NCBI RefSeq assembly: GCF_011516945.1
Contig: NZ_WOTH01000005.1
Location: 62,001-126,000 of the forward strand
Reading direction: 5' to 3'
Length of the DNA stretch: 64,000 nt
Source: Acetobacter estunensis
GTDB lineage: Bacteria; Pseudomonadota; Alphaproteobacteria; Acetobacterales; Acetobacteraceae
Both the position numbers and the translations under genes were made by a program. Every line of letters begins with the position of its first letter. Positions within the stretch are counted from its first letter, which is position 1. The notes beneath the pieces were generated by a model, which did not search any database, was not told where the DNA came from, and saw nothing but the letters and a program-made list of their open reading frames with translations. Positions 52,316 to 61,341 of this stretch are shown piece after piece.

Positions 52316-53830
52316 CTACTGTTCGTAAGCGAAGATTCCGATTTCTGGGTTTCTTTTCAGTTCGCCTGCGGGCAGGGTGATTTCGAGTTCACACAGTTCT
52401 TTGGCGGATAATTCCGGCAGGCGTTGCGCCACTTCAAGAAAGCGGTCGGCCTCCTGTGGTGTGATGATGCCCTCCGTCAGCGTGCGGAACTTGCGGAGGT
52501 AGTCCGGGCGCGTCCACGGGGTTGCGCCGAGAGGATGGGCATTAGCCACGGCCAGTTCATCGGAAATAATGGTGCCATCGTTCAGGGTGATGGTGATGCG
52601 GCCGCCGAAAGCCTTCACGTTCGGATCGGTGGAGTGATAGCGCTCCGTCCATTCGGGTCGTTCGACCGTGTGAATCTTCTGCCATAGCCTTATTGTGTCG
52701 GTACGGTTTGCGCGTTCTGATGCGTAGGAGTGGACGTGGTGCCACGCGCCATCCTGCAGGGCGACCGCAACGATATACATGATCGAATGATCCAGTGTTT
52801 CGCGGGAGGCTTTTGGATCGAACTTCTGCGGATCGTTGGAGCCGGTGCCGATGACGTAATGCGTGTGATGACTGGTTTCGATCAGAACGTCCTTTACATC
52901 GTCCCAGTTTTTCACCTGCTTACCCAGCCGGAAAGCTAGATCAATCAGAGCCTGACTCTGATATTCCGCCGAATGTTCCTTGGTGTAGCTGTCGAGGATC
53001 GCGCGTTTGGCCTCGCCTTTCTCGGGCAACCGGACGACGTAATGAGCGTCCTTGCCGTCGAGCATCCACGCGATGAAACCGTCCTCGCCCTCATAGATCG
53101 GGCTTGGTGAGGTCTCACCCAACATGGCGCGGTCCACGGCTTCCACGGCCATCTTGCCAGCGTGGGAAGGGGCATAGGCTTTCCATGAGGAAATCTCGCC
53201 CTTGCGGCTTTGACGGGTGGCGGTGGTTACATGCAGTGCGTGCTGGATGGACTGATAGATTGTCTCGGTCGGCAGACCGAGCAGCGTGCCGATGCCTGCG
53301 GCCACGGAGGGGCCGAGATGCGCCACATGGTCGATTTTGTGCGCATGAAGGCAGATGCCGCGCACAAGATTGATCTGGATTTCATAGCCCGTGGCAATGC
53401 CGCGGATCAGATCGTGGCCCGAGCGTTGGCATTGCTGCGCCACCGCAAGGATGCCGGGAATGTTGTCACCCGGATGCGAATATTCCGCCGCGAGAAATGT
53501 GTCGTGGAAATCCAGTTCGCGCACAGCCGTGCCATTGGCCCAGGCGGCCCATTCGGCATGCACGCGAATGTCCGGACCGGCGCCGAAAAGGGTGGCGCCA
53601 CCGGGACGCGCATGCGCCAGCGCTTCTGCCCGGGCGCTCATGACGGAATGACGGTTTGCGGAGGCGATGGCGACAGAGGCGTTGTCGATCACGCGGTTGA
53701 TGATCATATCGCTGACGGCAGGCTCGATCTCGACTGGATCGGCGGCCACCTCGGCAATGTGCCATGCGAGTTGCTTCTCGCGGGGAAGGCGGTCCTTTTC
53801 GGGATGAACCGCGACGTCGTATGTATGCAT
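52316..53830 (-). CDS. prpD: 2-Methylcitrate dehydratase, PrpD type
   Basis: 504 residues. Dehydrates 2-methylcitrate to 2-methyl-cis-aconitate without a metal cluster. MmgE/PrpD family signatures: [60 protein letters not shown]. Because PrpD is present, acnD/prpF are not needed, though no aconitase is in the window. First gene of prpD-prpC-prpB, transcribed divergently from the ScfR-type regulator; 116 bases lie between the starts. Confidence 0.94.
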   Translation of the reverse strand: MHTYDVAVHPEKDRLPREKQLAWHIAEVAADPVEIEPAVSDMIINRVIDNASVAIASANRHSVMSARAEALAHARPGGATLFGAGPDIRVHAEWAAWANGTAVRELDFHDTFLAAEYSHPGDNIPGILAVAQQCQRSGHDLIRGIATGYEIQINLVRGICLHAHKIDHVAHLGPSVAAGIGTLLGLPTETIYQSIQHALHVTTATRQSRKGEISSWKAYAPSHAGKMAVEAVDRAMLGETSPSPIYEGEDGFIAWMLDGKDAHYVVRLPEKGEAKRAILDSYTKEHSAEYQSQALIDLAFRLGKQVKNWDDVKDVLIETSHHTHYVIGTGSNDPQKFDPKASRETLDHSIMYIVAVALQDGAWHHVHSYASERANRTDTIRLWQKIHTVERPEWTERYHSTDPNVKAFGGRITITLNDGTIISDELAVANAHPLGATPWTRPDYLRKFRTLTEGIITPQEADRFLEVAQRLPELSAKELCELEITLPAGELKRNPEIGIFAYEQ

Positions 53831-53946
53831 GGGGTGTTCCCGTTCCTTGCTGACAGGACGAGCGTGGCGGATCGCGTGTGCTGCGCGCTATGCACATGCG
53901 GTGAATTCGGGCAATGGGTAGGGCAGATCTTGCGAAGGATGCGAAT

Positions 53947-55449
53947 ATGACGGCTCGCCGGACGAAGATTTTCGCGGGATCGAAAATACGTGAATTGCGC
54001 GGCCGCATTCGGAAAACCCAACAGGCGATGGCGGCCGAACTGGGCCTTTCCGCGAGTTATCTCAATCAGATCGAGAACGATCAGCGTCCCGTTCCGCCCC
54101 CGCTGATGGCAAAACTTTGCACGCTCTTCGGTGTGTCGGAGGCCTATTTCGGTGACAGCGATGAAATCCGGCAGATGCAGGGCTTGCGCGAGATCCTTGG
54201 CGATCCGCTTTTCAAATCGGCCTCGCTTCGTCCAGCGGAACTTCAGACAGCGGTGAAAGGTGCGCCTGCGTTGGTGGATCGCTTCGTGACGCTCTACCGC
54301 GCCTACCGCACATTGGCTGAGCGTGGCGCGTCCGAGAGCCTGCATCCGGTAGCAGGAGAAGGGCTGGCGGCCCCACAGGTGGATACGGCCGGTGCACGTG
54401 TGGCTTCAGGCTCCGCAATGGATGTGGTGGGACCATATGACGCCGTGGGCGATTGGGTGCAGCGTGAGCGCAACTATTTCGATGAGATCGATCGCGCGGC
54501 GGAAGACCTGCACGAGAGGGAAGGTTTTTCGGACGGGATGCTGTCCGTCAATCTGGCGCGTTATCTTCAGGATCATCATGGTATCCGCGTCGTGATCGAC
54601 AATGAACTCGACAGCCGCGCAATGCTCTGGCGTTTCGACAAGCGTGGACGGCGGCTTCTGCTGTCGGATGGTGTGCCATCGGAAAGCAGTGTGTTCTGGA
54701 TGGCGCAGGTCATCGGGCGGCTGGGATATGGCAAATTGCTTGATCGCGTGGTGCGGCGCTCCGGCCTGTCCACGGAGGATGCGCGCGATCTGGCGCGAGT
54801 GGGCATGAGCAACTATTTCGCGGGAGCGTTGCTGCTACCTTATCGGCGCTTTCGTGACGCTACGCGGCTTAGACGGCATGATCTCGATCAGTTACAGCGA
54901 CAGTTCGGCGTAAGTTTCGAGCAGGTCTGCCACCGCCTCTCGACGCTTCAGCGGCCGGGAGAAGAGGGTATTCCATTCTACTTCATCAAGACCGACATCG
55001 CTGGAAATATTCTTAAAGGATACAGCGCAACGCGATTCAATCTGCCAAGGTTCGGTGGATTGTGTTCATTGTGGAATGTCTTCCGTGCCTTTGCCACGCC
55101 GGGCGAGTTGCAGGTGCAGGTCTCACGCAACACGGATGACGCCGTGTTTCTCAACGTGGCGCGAACGGTCGGACATGCCGGGGTGTCATATTTCGACCGT
55201 CCGCGTCGGGTGGCGGTGGTGCTGGGTTGCTCCATCGCGCACGCTTCGGAACTGGTTTACGCGGCGGGACTGGATTTGTCGGACGAGCGCACGATCATCC
55301 CCATTGGGCCGGGGTGCCGCGCCTGTATTCGTACGGAATGCCGTCATCGCGCCATTCCGGCGTCCGGGTTCCAGATCGATGCAGGCGGTGAGGAAAGGGG
55401 GGTATTGCCCTATCACATGGTGCCGATGGATGAGGCGCCGACTATGTAA
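53947..55449 (+). CDS. Short-chain acyl-CoA sensing regulator, ScfR/PrpR type
   Basis: 500 residues from ATG 53947, with GAAGGA upstream. N-terminal XRE helix-turn-helix (KIRELRGRIRKTQQAMAAEL, GLSASYLNQIENDQRPVP), a middle IrrE/DUF955-like part, and a C-terminal cluster motif GPGCRACIRTECRHRAIP that in mycobacterial PrpR binds a [4Fe-4S] cluster. Family members bind propionyl-CoA or acyl-CoA and switch on prp genes. Divergent from prpDCB, so almost certainly its activator. No TTTGCAAA-type site was found. Confidence 0.9.
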   Translation: MTARRTKIFAGSKIRELRGRIRKTQQAMAAELGLSASYLNQIENDQRPVPPPLMAKLCTLFGVSEAYFGDSDEIRQMQGLREILGDPLFKSASLRPAELQTAVKGAPALVDRFVTLYRAYRTLAERGASESLHPVAGEGLAAPQVDTAGARVASGSAMDVVGPYDAVGDWVQRERNYFDEIDRAAEDLHEREGFSDGMLSVNLARYLQDHHGIRVVIDNELDSRAMLWRFDKRGRRLLLSDGVPSESSVFWMAQVIGRLGYGKLLDRVVRRSGLSTEDARDLARVGMSNYFAGALLLPYRRFRDATRLRRHDLDQLQRQFGVSFEQVCHRLSTLQRPGEEGIPFYFIKTDIAGNILKGYSATRFNLPRFGGLCSLWNVFRAFATPGELQVQVSRNTDDAVFLNVARTVGHAGVSYFDRPRRVAVVLGCSIAHASELVYAAGLDLSDERTIIPIGPGCRACIRTECRHRAIPASGFQIDAGGEERGVLPYHMVPMDEAPTM

Positions 55450-55452
55450 TTA

Positions 55453-56373
55453 TCAATCCTGATTGGCGATATGCGGGTTTTTGGACAGAGCCGTGCCATG
55501 CAGGGCGAGGTAGCGCGTCACGATCTTCTGGCGGATCCAGTTCACCAGCCCTGAAAGCGTGACGATGGTCACCCCCACGATCTCCCAGATATCGAGGGGT
55601 TGCCGGAACAGGGTGTAGCTGAGCGCCACGCCCCAGATCATCTGGCTGTATTGTGGCAGAGCCACGCGATTGGCCGGAGCGCTGGCGGTGGCCATCATCA
55701 GCAGAAGCTGGCCGAGAGCCGCAAGGAAGCCATAACCGAAGAGATATGCCCAATCCACGCCCTGCGGCATGGTGGCTCCATGGGCCATGAGAATGCCGTT
55801 ACCGATCAGTGGGCCGAACAGACTGGATCCAAACAAGGAGAGGCGAGGTGTGTTGTTGCCAGCAAGACGGTAGGCGATCACGCCAACCGCATTGGCCACG
55901 GCGGCAACCAGAGCGCAGAGGTGTCCAAATCCGAGGGCGCGAAAGCCGGGTCTGAGTACGATCAGCACACCAATGAAGCCCAGCGCGACCGAAAGCCATG
56001 CCCAGCCATTGACCTTCTCACGCAGGAACGTCACCGAGAGGATGGTGACGAAGAACGGCATGAGGAACATCAGCGACAGGGCTTCGGGCATGGACAGCAG
56101 CATGAAGGCTTCCACGCTGGAAGCAGTGGCGAGAAACACGGCCAGAGCGCGAACACACCACATCCCGAAATGCGGCGTGTGCACCATATCGGCCCATGAT
56201 TCATGCTTGAGCTTGATGAAGGGCAGAATCAGGAAGCCGAACACGCCACCGGAAAAGGCCACTTCAAACGGGTCGAGACGTCCAGCCAGCAGCTTGGAGA
56301 AGGCGTCGCTTATGGAAAAGGACGCATAGGCCAGAAAGGCCTGCAGCATTCCCGACATGGCATTGGTGTACAT
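55453..56373 (-). CDS. EamA (DMT) family transporter
   Basis: 306 residues, ten membrane segments in two EamA halves. LQAFLAYASFSISDAFSKLL at the start, EALSLMFLMPFFVTILSVTF with FLREKVNGWAWLSVALGFIG, LIVLRPG, and a second half ending LSYTLFRQPLDIWEIVGVTI. Exports or imports an unknown metabolite (RhtA/YdcZ-like). Convergent with the regulator gene. Confidence 0.85.
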   Translation of the reverse strand: MYTNAMSGMLQAFLAYASFSISDAFSKLLAGRLDPFEVAFSGGVFGFLILPFIKLKHESWADMVHTPHFGMWCVRALAVFLATASSVEAFMLLSMPEALSLMFLMPFFVTILSVTFLREKVNGWAWLSVALGFIGVLIVLRPGFRALGFGHLCALVAAVANAVGVIAYRLAGNNTPRLSLFGSSLFGPLIGNGILMAHGATMPQGVDWAYLFGYGFLAALGQLLLMMATASAPANRVALPQYSQMIWGVALSYTLFRQPLDIWEIVGVTIVTLSGLVNWIRQKIVTRYLALHGTALSKNPHIANQD

Positions 56374-56739
56374 GACCCGTTCCGTTCTGTTCCGGGGCGG
56401 CGGATAGTGCCCGATGCCCTGTAAGAATGACTGCCTCGCTTACTCCTGCTCGATAGGTGGAGAGAAGCCGTTTCCATTTCCATGTCGTGCAAAGCAGCCT
56501 TGCGGCGTCCCGATAGGGAGGAATGCTCCGGGCGACCAGCGGAAATCACGCTTGCGTGTGCATTGAGTGGGCATGTGTTGCAGCAAAAGAACACTTCGTT
56601 TCCGATAAGTTACATTTCCGATCACGTTCACGGGAAAGGAAATGCGAAATCCTTGCTCGGTTTTCGCCCGTTTCCCTACGGTGAGCGCGCCTTGGCATGA
56701 ATCGCCGGTGTGGACGCTGACAAAGGGAAAGAGCTTTCT
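56374..56739. other. Intergenic region of about 365 bases
   Basis: Spacer between the divergent EamA and MFS genes. Some short frames are open but none has start signals or homology-like text. I see no tRNA or riboswitch fold; a promoter region for both genes is the simplest reading. Confidence 0.5.
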
Positions 56740-57975
56740 GTGGATCAAAGGAAGACCGTTCCCCGACTGACGCGGGTTTCACCGCAATATCGCCGTGCCA
56801 GCGTGGCGCTGTTCCTTGCGGGATTTGCCACCTTTTCACTTCTTTACTGTGTGCAGCCGTTGCTTCCGGTCTTTGCGAGAGATTTTGGGGTCTCTCCGGC
56901 TTCCAGTTCACTGCCTCTTTCATGTTCCACTTTTGCGCTTGCTGTGGCCATTGTGCTGGCGGCGATCCTGTCCGAGCGGGCAGGGCGACGGGAGCTGATG
57001 TTTGCGTCCCTGCTCGCGTCCTCGTTGCTCAATATTGCCTGTGCAGTAGCTCCTACATGGTCCTTTTTGCTTGGCCTTCGATTGCTGGAAGGCTTTACCC
57101 TTGGTGGCGTGCCGGCAGTCGCCATGACGTGGCTGGCAGAAGAAGTTGAGCCTGCCGAGCTTGGACTGGCGATGGGTCTCTATGTGGCGGGCACGGCCTT
57201 TGGCGGCATGGTCGGCCGCGTGGGGGCCGGTGTGCTGGCGGAACACTACGGTTGGCGGGGTGCCTTGGGAAGCGTAGGGCTGCTCGATGTGGCTGCCGCT
57301 TTGGGTTTTGTGCGCCTTTTGCCGCTTTCACAGCATTTCGCGCCCCGCCGGAATCTCGGAGCGGCCTATCACCTGAAAGCGTGGCGCGGTCATATGGGCA
57401 CTGCGGAGCTGAGGGCAATCTATTGGATCGGCGCTCTGGTGATGGGCTGTTTCATGGCTGTCTTCAATTATGCGGGTTACCGCCTGATGAGACCGCCTTA
57501 CGGTTTTACCCAGACACAGCAGGGCTACCTGTTTCTGATCTATGTTTTCGGCATCGGCGCCTCGTCTCTCGCAGGGTTTCTGACGGACCGAATGGGACGT
57601 GGCAAAGTGCTGGTCGCAGGCATCGCCACGATGACGTTTGGCGTGCTGTTGAGTGTGTTCGCCCAGATCGGGTTCATCGTGGCAGGCGTGGCGCTGGTGA
57701 CCATCGGTTTTTTTGCGGCTCATGCCGTGGCCAGTTCATGGGTAGGACGACTGGCGCGTACGGATCGGGGGCACGCAACCTCGCTTTATCTGCTGTCTTA
57801 TTACCTTGGCGGTACAATAGCTGGAACGATGGGTGGATGGTTCTGGAGCCATGACGGCTGGAATGGTGTTGCGGGATTCAGTCTGCTGCTGATGGCGGCG
57901 GCCCTCGGTGCGGCTGGATGGATGCTGTGTCGTGAAAGGCACTCTACTTTGCTTGCTCCCGAAGCCGCCGAGTGA
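56740..57975 (+). CDS. MFS transporter, YnfM-like
   Basis: 411 residues from GTG 56740 (AAAGGGAAAGAG upstream; GTG 56710 is an alternative, ten codons longer). Twelve membrane segments with MFS motif A as VLAAILSERAGRREL and FLTDRMGRGKVLVAGIATM. The ADLSDRAGRRE pattern and LYCVQPLLPVFARDFGVSPA are typical of the YnfM/arabinose-efflux-like drug exporters. Substrate unknown. Convergent with the pirin-like gene, 14 bases apart. Confidence 0.85.
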   Translation: MDQRKTVPRLTRVSPQYRRASVALFLAGFATFSLLYCVQPLLPVFARDFGVSPASSSLPLSCSTFALAVAIVLAAILSERAGRRELMFASLLASSLLNIACAVAPTWSFLLGLRLLEGFTLGGVPAVAMTWLAEEVEPAELGLAMGLYVAGTAFGGMVGRVGAGVLAEHYGWRGALGSVGLLDVAAALGFVRLLPLSQHFAPRRNLGAAYHLKAWRGHMGTAELRAIYWIGALVMGCFMAVFNYAGYRLMRPPYGFTQTQQGYLFLIYVFGIGASSLAGFLTDRMGRGKVLVAGIATMTFGVLLSVFAQIGFIVAGVALVTIGFFAAHAVASSWVGRLARTDRGHATSLYLLSYYLGGTIAGTMGGWFWSHDGWNGVAGFSLLLMAAALGAAGWMLCRERHSTLLAPEAAE

Positions 57976-57989
57976 TGATCCGCAAAGTC

Positions 57990-58724
57990 CTATACTGCCG
58001 CGATGTCCATGAGCAGCACGACGCCGCTCTCTTTAGCAATAACGACCAGATTGTCCTCATCTTCCACTGCGGCTCCGTCACCCGGCATGAGTACCTCATT
58101 CCCGATGCGCATCTGTCCTGACACTACGACCAGATAAAGATCGCGCCCACTGCTTGTCTGGTAAGCTGCTCCCTCACCGGCCGGGATCGTGGCCTGAAGA
58201 AAACGCGCCCGGGCGCGGAGCACGGCGGGGCTTCCGTCTTCCACCACTGTTCTGTCCTCAGGGTCATCTTCAGGGAAGCCGGAGGCGAGGATGTGGAAGC
58301 CTCCATCTGCCTGAGCCGGATCAGCGGCTCGGACGGTCTGCAGCGGCGTGTCGCCTTCCGTATCGTTCATGAGCCAGAACTGGAAGAACTCGGCTCCCTC
58401 TTTGTCCGCCGTCCATTGCAGGTGAACGCAGCCGGTTCCGGTGCTGGCAAGATGCAGATCACCCGCGGGCAGACTTTCGTGGGGAAACTCATCAATCTGC
58501 ACATGCAGGCCACCACGTTTCACCCAACTCAGGATGTCCACATTGGCTTCCGGCCCAAGACGACAGGTTTCACCCGACATGAGAGTGGCCTGATTAACCA
58601 CGCGCAGGCGTCCTTCATGCACATGCGCGGTGTCCTGCCAGTCCGCAAAAGCGAAGTGGCAGTGAAAAGTGACGCCCCCATCATGGGCAATGCCAAGTGT
58701 ATCGGCGCGGCGGACGGTGATCAT
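57990..58724 (-). CDS. Pirin-like bicupin protein with a divergent metal site
   Basis: 244 residues, two cupin halves. The overall pirin order is present (AFADWQDTAH; EGRLRVVNQATLMSGETCRL; GGLHVQIDEF), but the HPHR/H-x-H metal motif is replaced by RLGPEANVDILSW, so metal binding as in quercetinase-type pirins is doubtful. The second half contains VLRARARFLQATIPAGEG. Its ATG overlaps the TGA of the NodT gene (ATGA), so it is the last gene of the efflux operon. May be a stress-linked redox or ligand sensor. Confidence 0.75.
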   Translation of the reverse strand: MITVRRADTLGIAHDGGVTFHCHFAFADWQDTAHVHEGRLRVVNQATLMSGETCRLGPEANVDILSWVKRGGLHVQIDEFPHESLPAGDLHLASTGTGCVHLQWTADKEGAEFFQFWLMNDTEGDTPLQTVRAADPAQADGGFHILASGFPEDDPEDRTVVEDGSPAVLRARARFLQATIPAGEGAAYQTSSGRDLYLVVVSGQMRIGNEVLMPGDGAAVEDEDNLVVIAKESGVVLLMDIAAV

Positions 58725-60244
58725 GCGTGGCTCCCGTGATGGGCGCGGACAGGATAGACCGTCTCCCAGCCACCCCCTAGCGCACGATAGAGATGGGTAA
58801 CAGACTCTGCCACACGGGCCGTTGAGGCGACTAATGTACTCTGGGAGTTCAGCAGCGCGTTCTGCAAAGTCAGCACGTTCAGGAAGTCAGCCGAGCCTTG
58901 CACATATTGCGCCTTGGCCGTCTCCACCGCGATCTCGTTTTCATGCACGGCCTCGGCCAGACGATCGCGCTCGTTCTGGGCGGCGGTGAACGCGGCCATC
59001 GCGTCGTCGATTTCTTCCCATGCCTTGAGCACGGTGCGCTGAAACACGGTCGCGGCTTCCTGCTGCTGGGCCTTGCGCAGGTGAAGTTGACCGGTCAGGC
59101 GTCCGCCCTCGAAGAGAGGAAGGGTGGCTGTCGGACCGAAGCCATATTGCCGCGAGGCCCATGAGCCGAGACCACTGAACTGAAGCGCCTGTACGTCCAG
59201 ACTGCCCGAGAGCGTGATGCGCGGGAAGAAGTCCGCAATCGCCACGCCGATGCTGGCAGTTGCGGCATGAAGGCGCTCGACCGCCATACGGACATCGGGG
59301 CGGCGTTCGGCCAGTTGGGAGGGCAGACCCACTGGAATGTCGGTCGGAACGGGTGGCACGGCGGCAGGTGTGCCAAGACGTGCATCCAGTTCGCCCGGTT
59401 GGCGGGCGACGAGAAAGCTCAGCGCGTTGAGAAGATGGATTTCCTCGCTCTTGAGTGGCGAGAGGCGGGATTCAAACCCATGCAACTGCCCGGTCGCTTC
59501 CGCGACATCCAGCCGCGTGGCCGCTCCCTGCTCGAAGCGCAGGGTGGTGAGTTTCACGCTGTTTCGCGCAATGTCGATGTTGTGGTTGAGGATGCCGATC
59601 TGCGACTGTGTGGCGCGTAGATCGATATAGTCCTGCGCTGTCTCAGCCATGAGAGAGACGAGGATACCGCGCCGCATCTCCTCCGTGCCGCGCATGGCGG
59701 CATTGGCCGCCTCCACCTGCCGGCGGACATGTCCCCACAGATCCACTTCCCATGAGGCGCTCATGCCGTATTGCGGCAGATTGAAGGAGGGGTTGCCCAC
59801 ACCGCCCGGCAGCGCGGCCGGTCCGAAGCCCTGCGTGCCGCTGGCGATATTGCCCGCCATCTCCTGTTCCATGGTGCCCATCAGGCCGAGGATGCCGTTG
59901 GTGCTGGCGCGCTCGCGGGCATAGGAGGCGTTGGCTTCCATATGCGGGAACTGCGCGGCGCTGGCGATACGCCGCTCCGCCGTGCTTTCCGCCAGACGGA
60001 AGGTAGCTGCCCGCAGGTCGAGGTTGGATGCCGCGACCTCGGTTTCCAGTTCCGTCAGCATCGGGTCGTTGAAGATTTTCCACCATGCCGGATCGGCGGC
60101 GGCTGTGGTGACGCGGCTTTCGGCGGCGGGAAGCGGGTCACGCCACGTAGCGGGAGCCTGCGCTTTCGGCTTGTGAAAATCCGGCCCCACCGTGCATCCG
60201 GCGAGGACGGCCAGAGAAAGAGGCAAAAGGAGCGCACGCTTCAT
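58721..60244 (-). CDS. Outer-membrane efflux lipoprotein, NodT/OprM family
   Basis: 507 residues from ATG 60244. Signal with lipobox LAVLAGCTVGPDF (Cys lipidated). Two repeated beta-barrel/helix halves: LRAATFRLAESTAERRIASA, YGMSASWEVDLWGHVRRQVE and YGFGPTATLPLFEGGRLTGQ, with GSWASRQYGFG and the AQYVQGSADFLNVLTLQNAL end. Forms the outer-membrane duct of the tripartite pump with the adjacent EmrA- and EmrB-like genes. Five-base gap after the EmrA gene. Confidence 0.9.
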   Translation of the reverse strand: MKRALLLPLSLAVLAGCTVGPDFHKPKAQAPATWRDPLPAAESRVTTAAADPAWWKIFNDPMLTELETEVAASNLDLRAATFRLAESTAERRIASAAQFPHMEANASYARERASTNGILGLMGTMEQEMAGNIASGTQGFGPAALPGGVGNPSFNLPQYGMSASWEVDLWGHVRRQVEAANAAMRGTEEMRRGILVSLMAETAQDYIDLRATQSQIGILNHNIDIARNSVKLTTLRFEQGAATRLDVAEATGQLHGFESRLSPLKSEEIHLLNALSFLVARQPGELDARLGTPAAVPPVPTDIPVGLPSQLAERRPDVRMAVERLHAATASIGVAIADFFPRITLSGSLDVQALQFSGLGSWASRQYGFGPTATLPLFEGGRLTGQLHLRKAQQQEAATVFQRTVLKAWEEIDDAMAAFTAAQNERDRLAEAVHENEIAVETAKAQYVQGSADFLNVLTLQNALLNSQSTLVASTARVAESVTHLYRALGGGWETVYPVRAHHGSHA

Positions 60245-60248
60245 GACG

Positions 60249-61325
60249 TCACTGCCAGATATAACGGGCGTCATTGGCGTGTGGTCCTTCCGGTTTTGAG
60301 GCCGTGTCGATGTTCACTTCCACGGACATGCCCACGCGCACCTTGGCGGCGAGAGGCTGGTCCGGGTCAAACGTCAGCTTGACGGGAATACGCTGCACGA
60401 CCTTGGTGAAGTTGCCGGTCGCGTTGTCGGGCTGGATCGGGGCGAAGGTCACGCCGGTCGCGGGGGCGAGCGAGTCCACATGCGCTTTCAGTGGATGGTT
60501 GGGGAATGTGTCCACCCAGATGGTCGCGCGCTGCCCTGTCTGGACCTTGGTGAGCTGTGTTTCCTGAAAATTACCCAGCACATAGGCCGCCTGCGTCGGC
60601 ACGACGGCAAGGATGCCGGTGCCCGGATGCACGTAATTGCCCACGCGCACGCCACGCTCGCCCACGATGCCGTCGATAGGCGCCGGAATGGTGCAGTAGG
60701 ACAGGTTCAGTTCGGCCTGCTTTTCGTCGCCTTGAGCCCGCAGCAATACACCGCGTGCGCGTTGGAGCTGGGCTTTCAGCACAGCGACCTGGCGGATAGC
60801 GGCGTCCACGGCGGCCTGATCGCGGGCGATGGAAGCCTGCGCTTCTTTTTCCTGTGCTTCCGAGTGCTGCTTCTGTTCGATGGTGCCAGCCCCACCCGAG
60901 GATAGGTTGCGGTAACGGGTGGCGTTCTGGCGGGCGAACATCAGTTCGGCCTGATCGGACAGCACGGCGGCGCGGGCCTCCGCGATCATGGAATCCTGAC
61001 GGGCCAGTTCGGCTTCCAGATTGGCGACATCGCCCTGCGCTGCCAGCACATTGCCTTTCGCGACCTCAAGTGCGGCGCGGTAATCATCGTCCTCGATGTG
61101 GGCAAGCTCTTCGCCTGCATGAACCTGCTCGTTGTCCTGCGCGATCACGCGGTCGATGCGGCCGGACACCTTGGGGGCGACGGTGGGGAAGTCAGCGGTG
61201 ACATAGGCGTCGTTGGTGTATTGATTGACGCCATCTCCGTTGACGAGGCGTGCGCCGCCCCATGCGACAAGGGCCAGAACAGCGGCGGCGCATCCGGCGT
61301 AGAGAAGGGGTTTCTTGTAGATCAT
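60249..61325 (-). CDS. EmrA-like membrane fusion protein (HlyD family)
   Basis: 358 residues. One N-terminal membrane anchor (LLYAGCAAAVLALVAWGGAR), lipoyl half-motifs VAPKVSGRIDRVIAQDNEQV and CTIPAPIDGIVGERGVRVGN, a long coiled-coil between residues about 85 and 215 (Gln/Ala-rich), and the beta-barrel domain with LGNFQETQLTKVQTGQ. Links the inner-membrane transporter to the NodT duct. Sixteen bases after the EmrB gene. Confidence 0.92.
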   Translation of the reverse strand: MIYKKPLLYAGCAAAVLALVAWGGARLVNGDGVNQYTNDAYVTADFPTVAPKVSGRIDRVIAQDNEQVHAGEELAHIEDDDYRAALEVAKGNVLAAQGDVANLEAELARQDSMIAEARAAVLSDQAELMFARQNATRYRNLSSGGAGTIEQKQHSEAQEKEAQASIARDQAAVDAAIRQVAVLKAQLQRARGVLLRAQGDEKQAELNLSYCTIPAPIDGIVGERGVRVGNYVHPGTGILAVVPTQAAYVLGNFQETQLTKVQTGQRATIWVDTFPNHPLKAHVDSLAPATGVTFAPIQPDNATGNFTKVVQRIPVKLTFDPDQPLAAKVRVGMSVEVNIDTASKPEGPHANDARYIWQ

Positions 61326-61341
61326 CGGGAGCGTTCCGGGT

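Noticed and set aside
53831-53946. TTTGCAAA-type PrpR site between prpD and its regulator
   Set aside because: Searched for by eye; only unrelated partial matches such as TGCACATGC.
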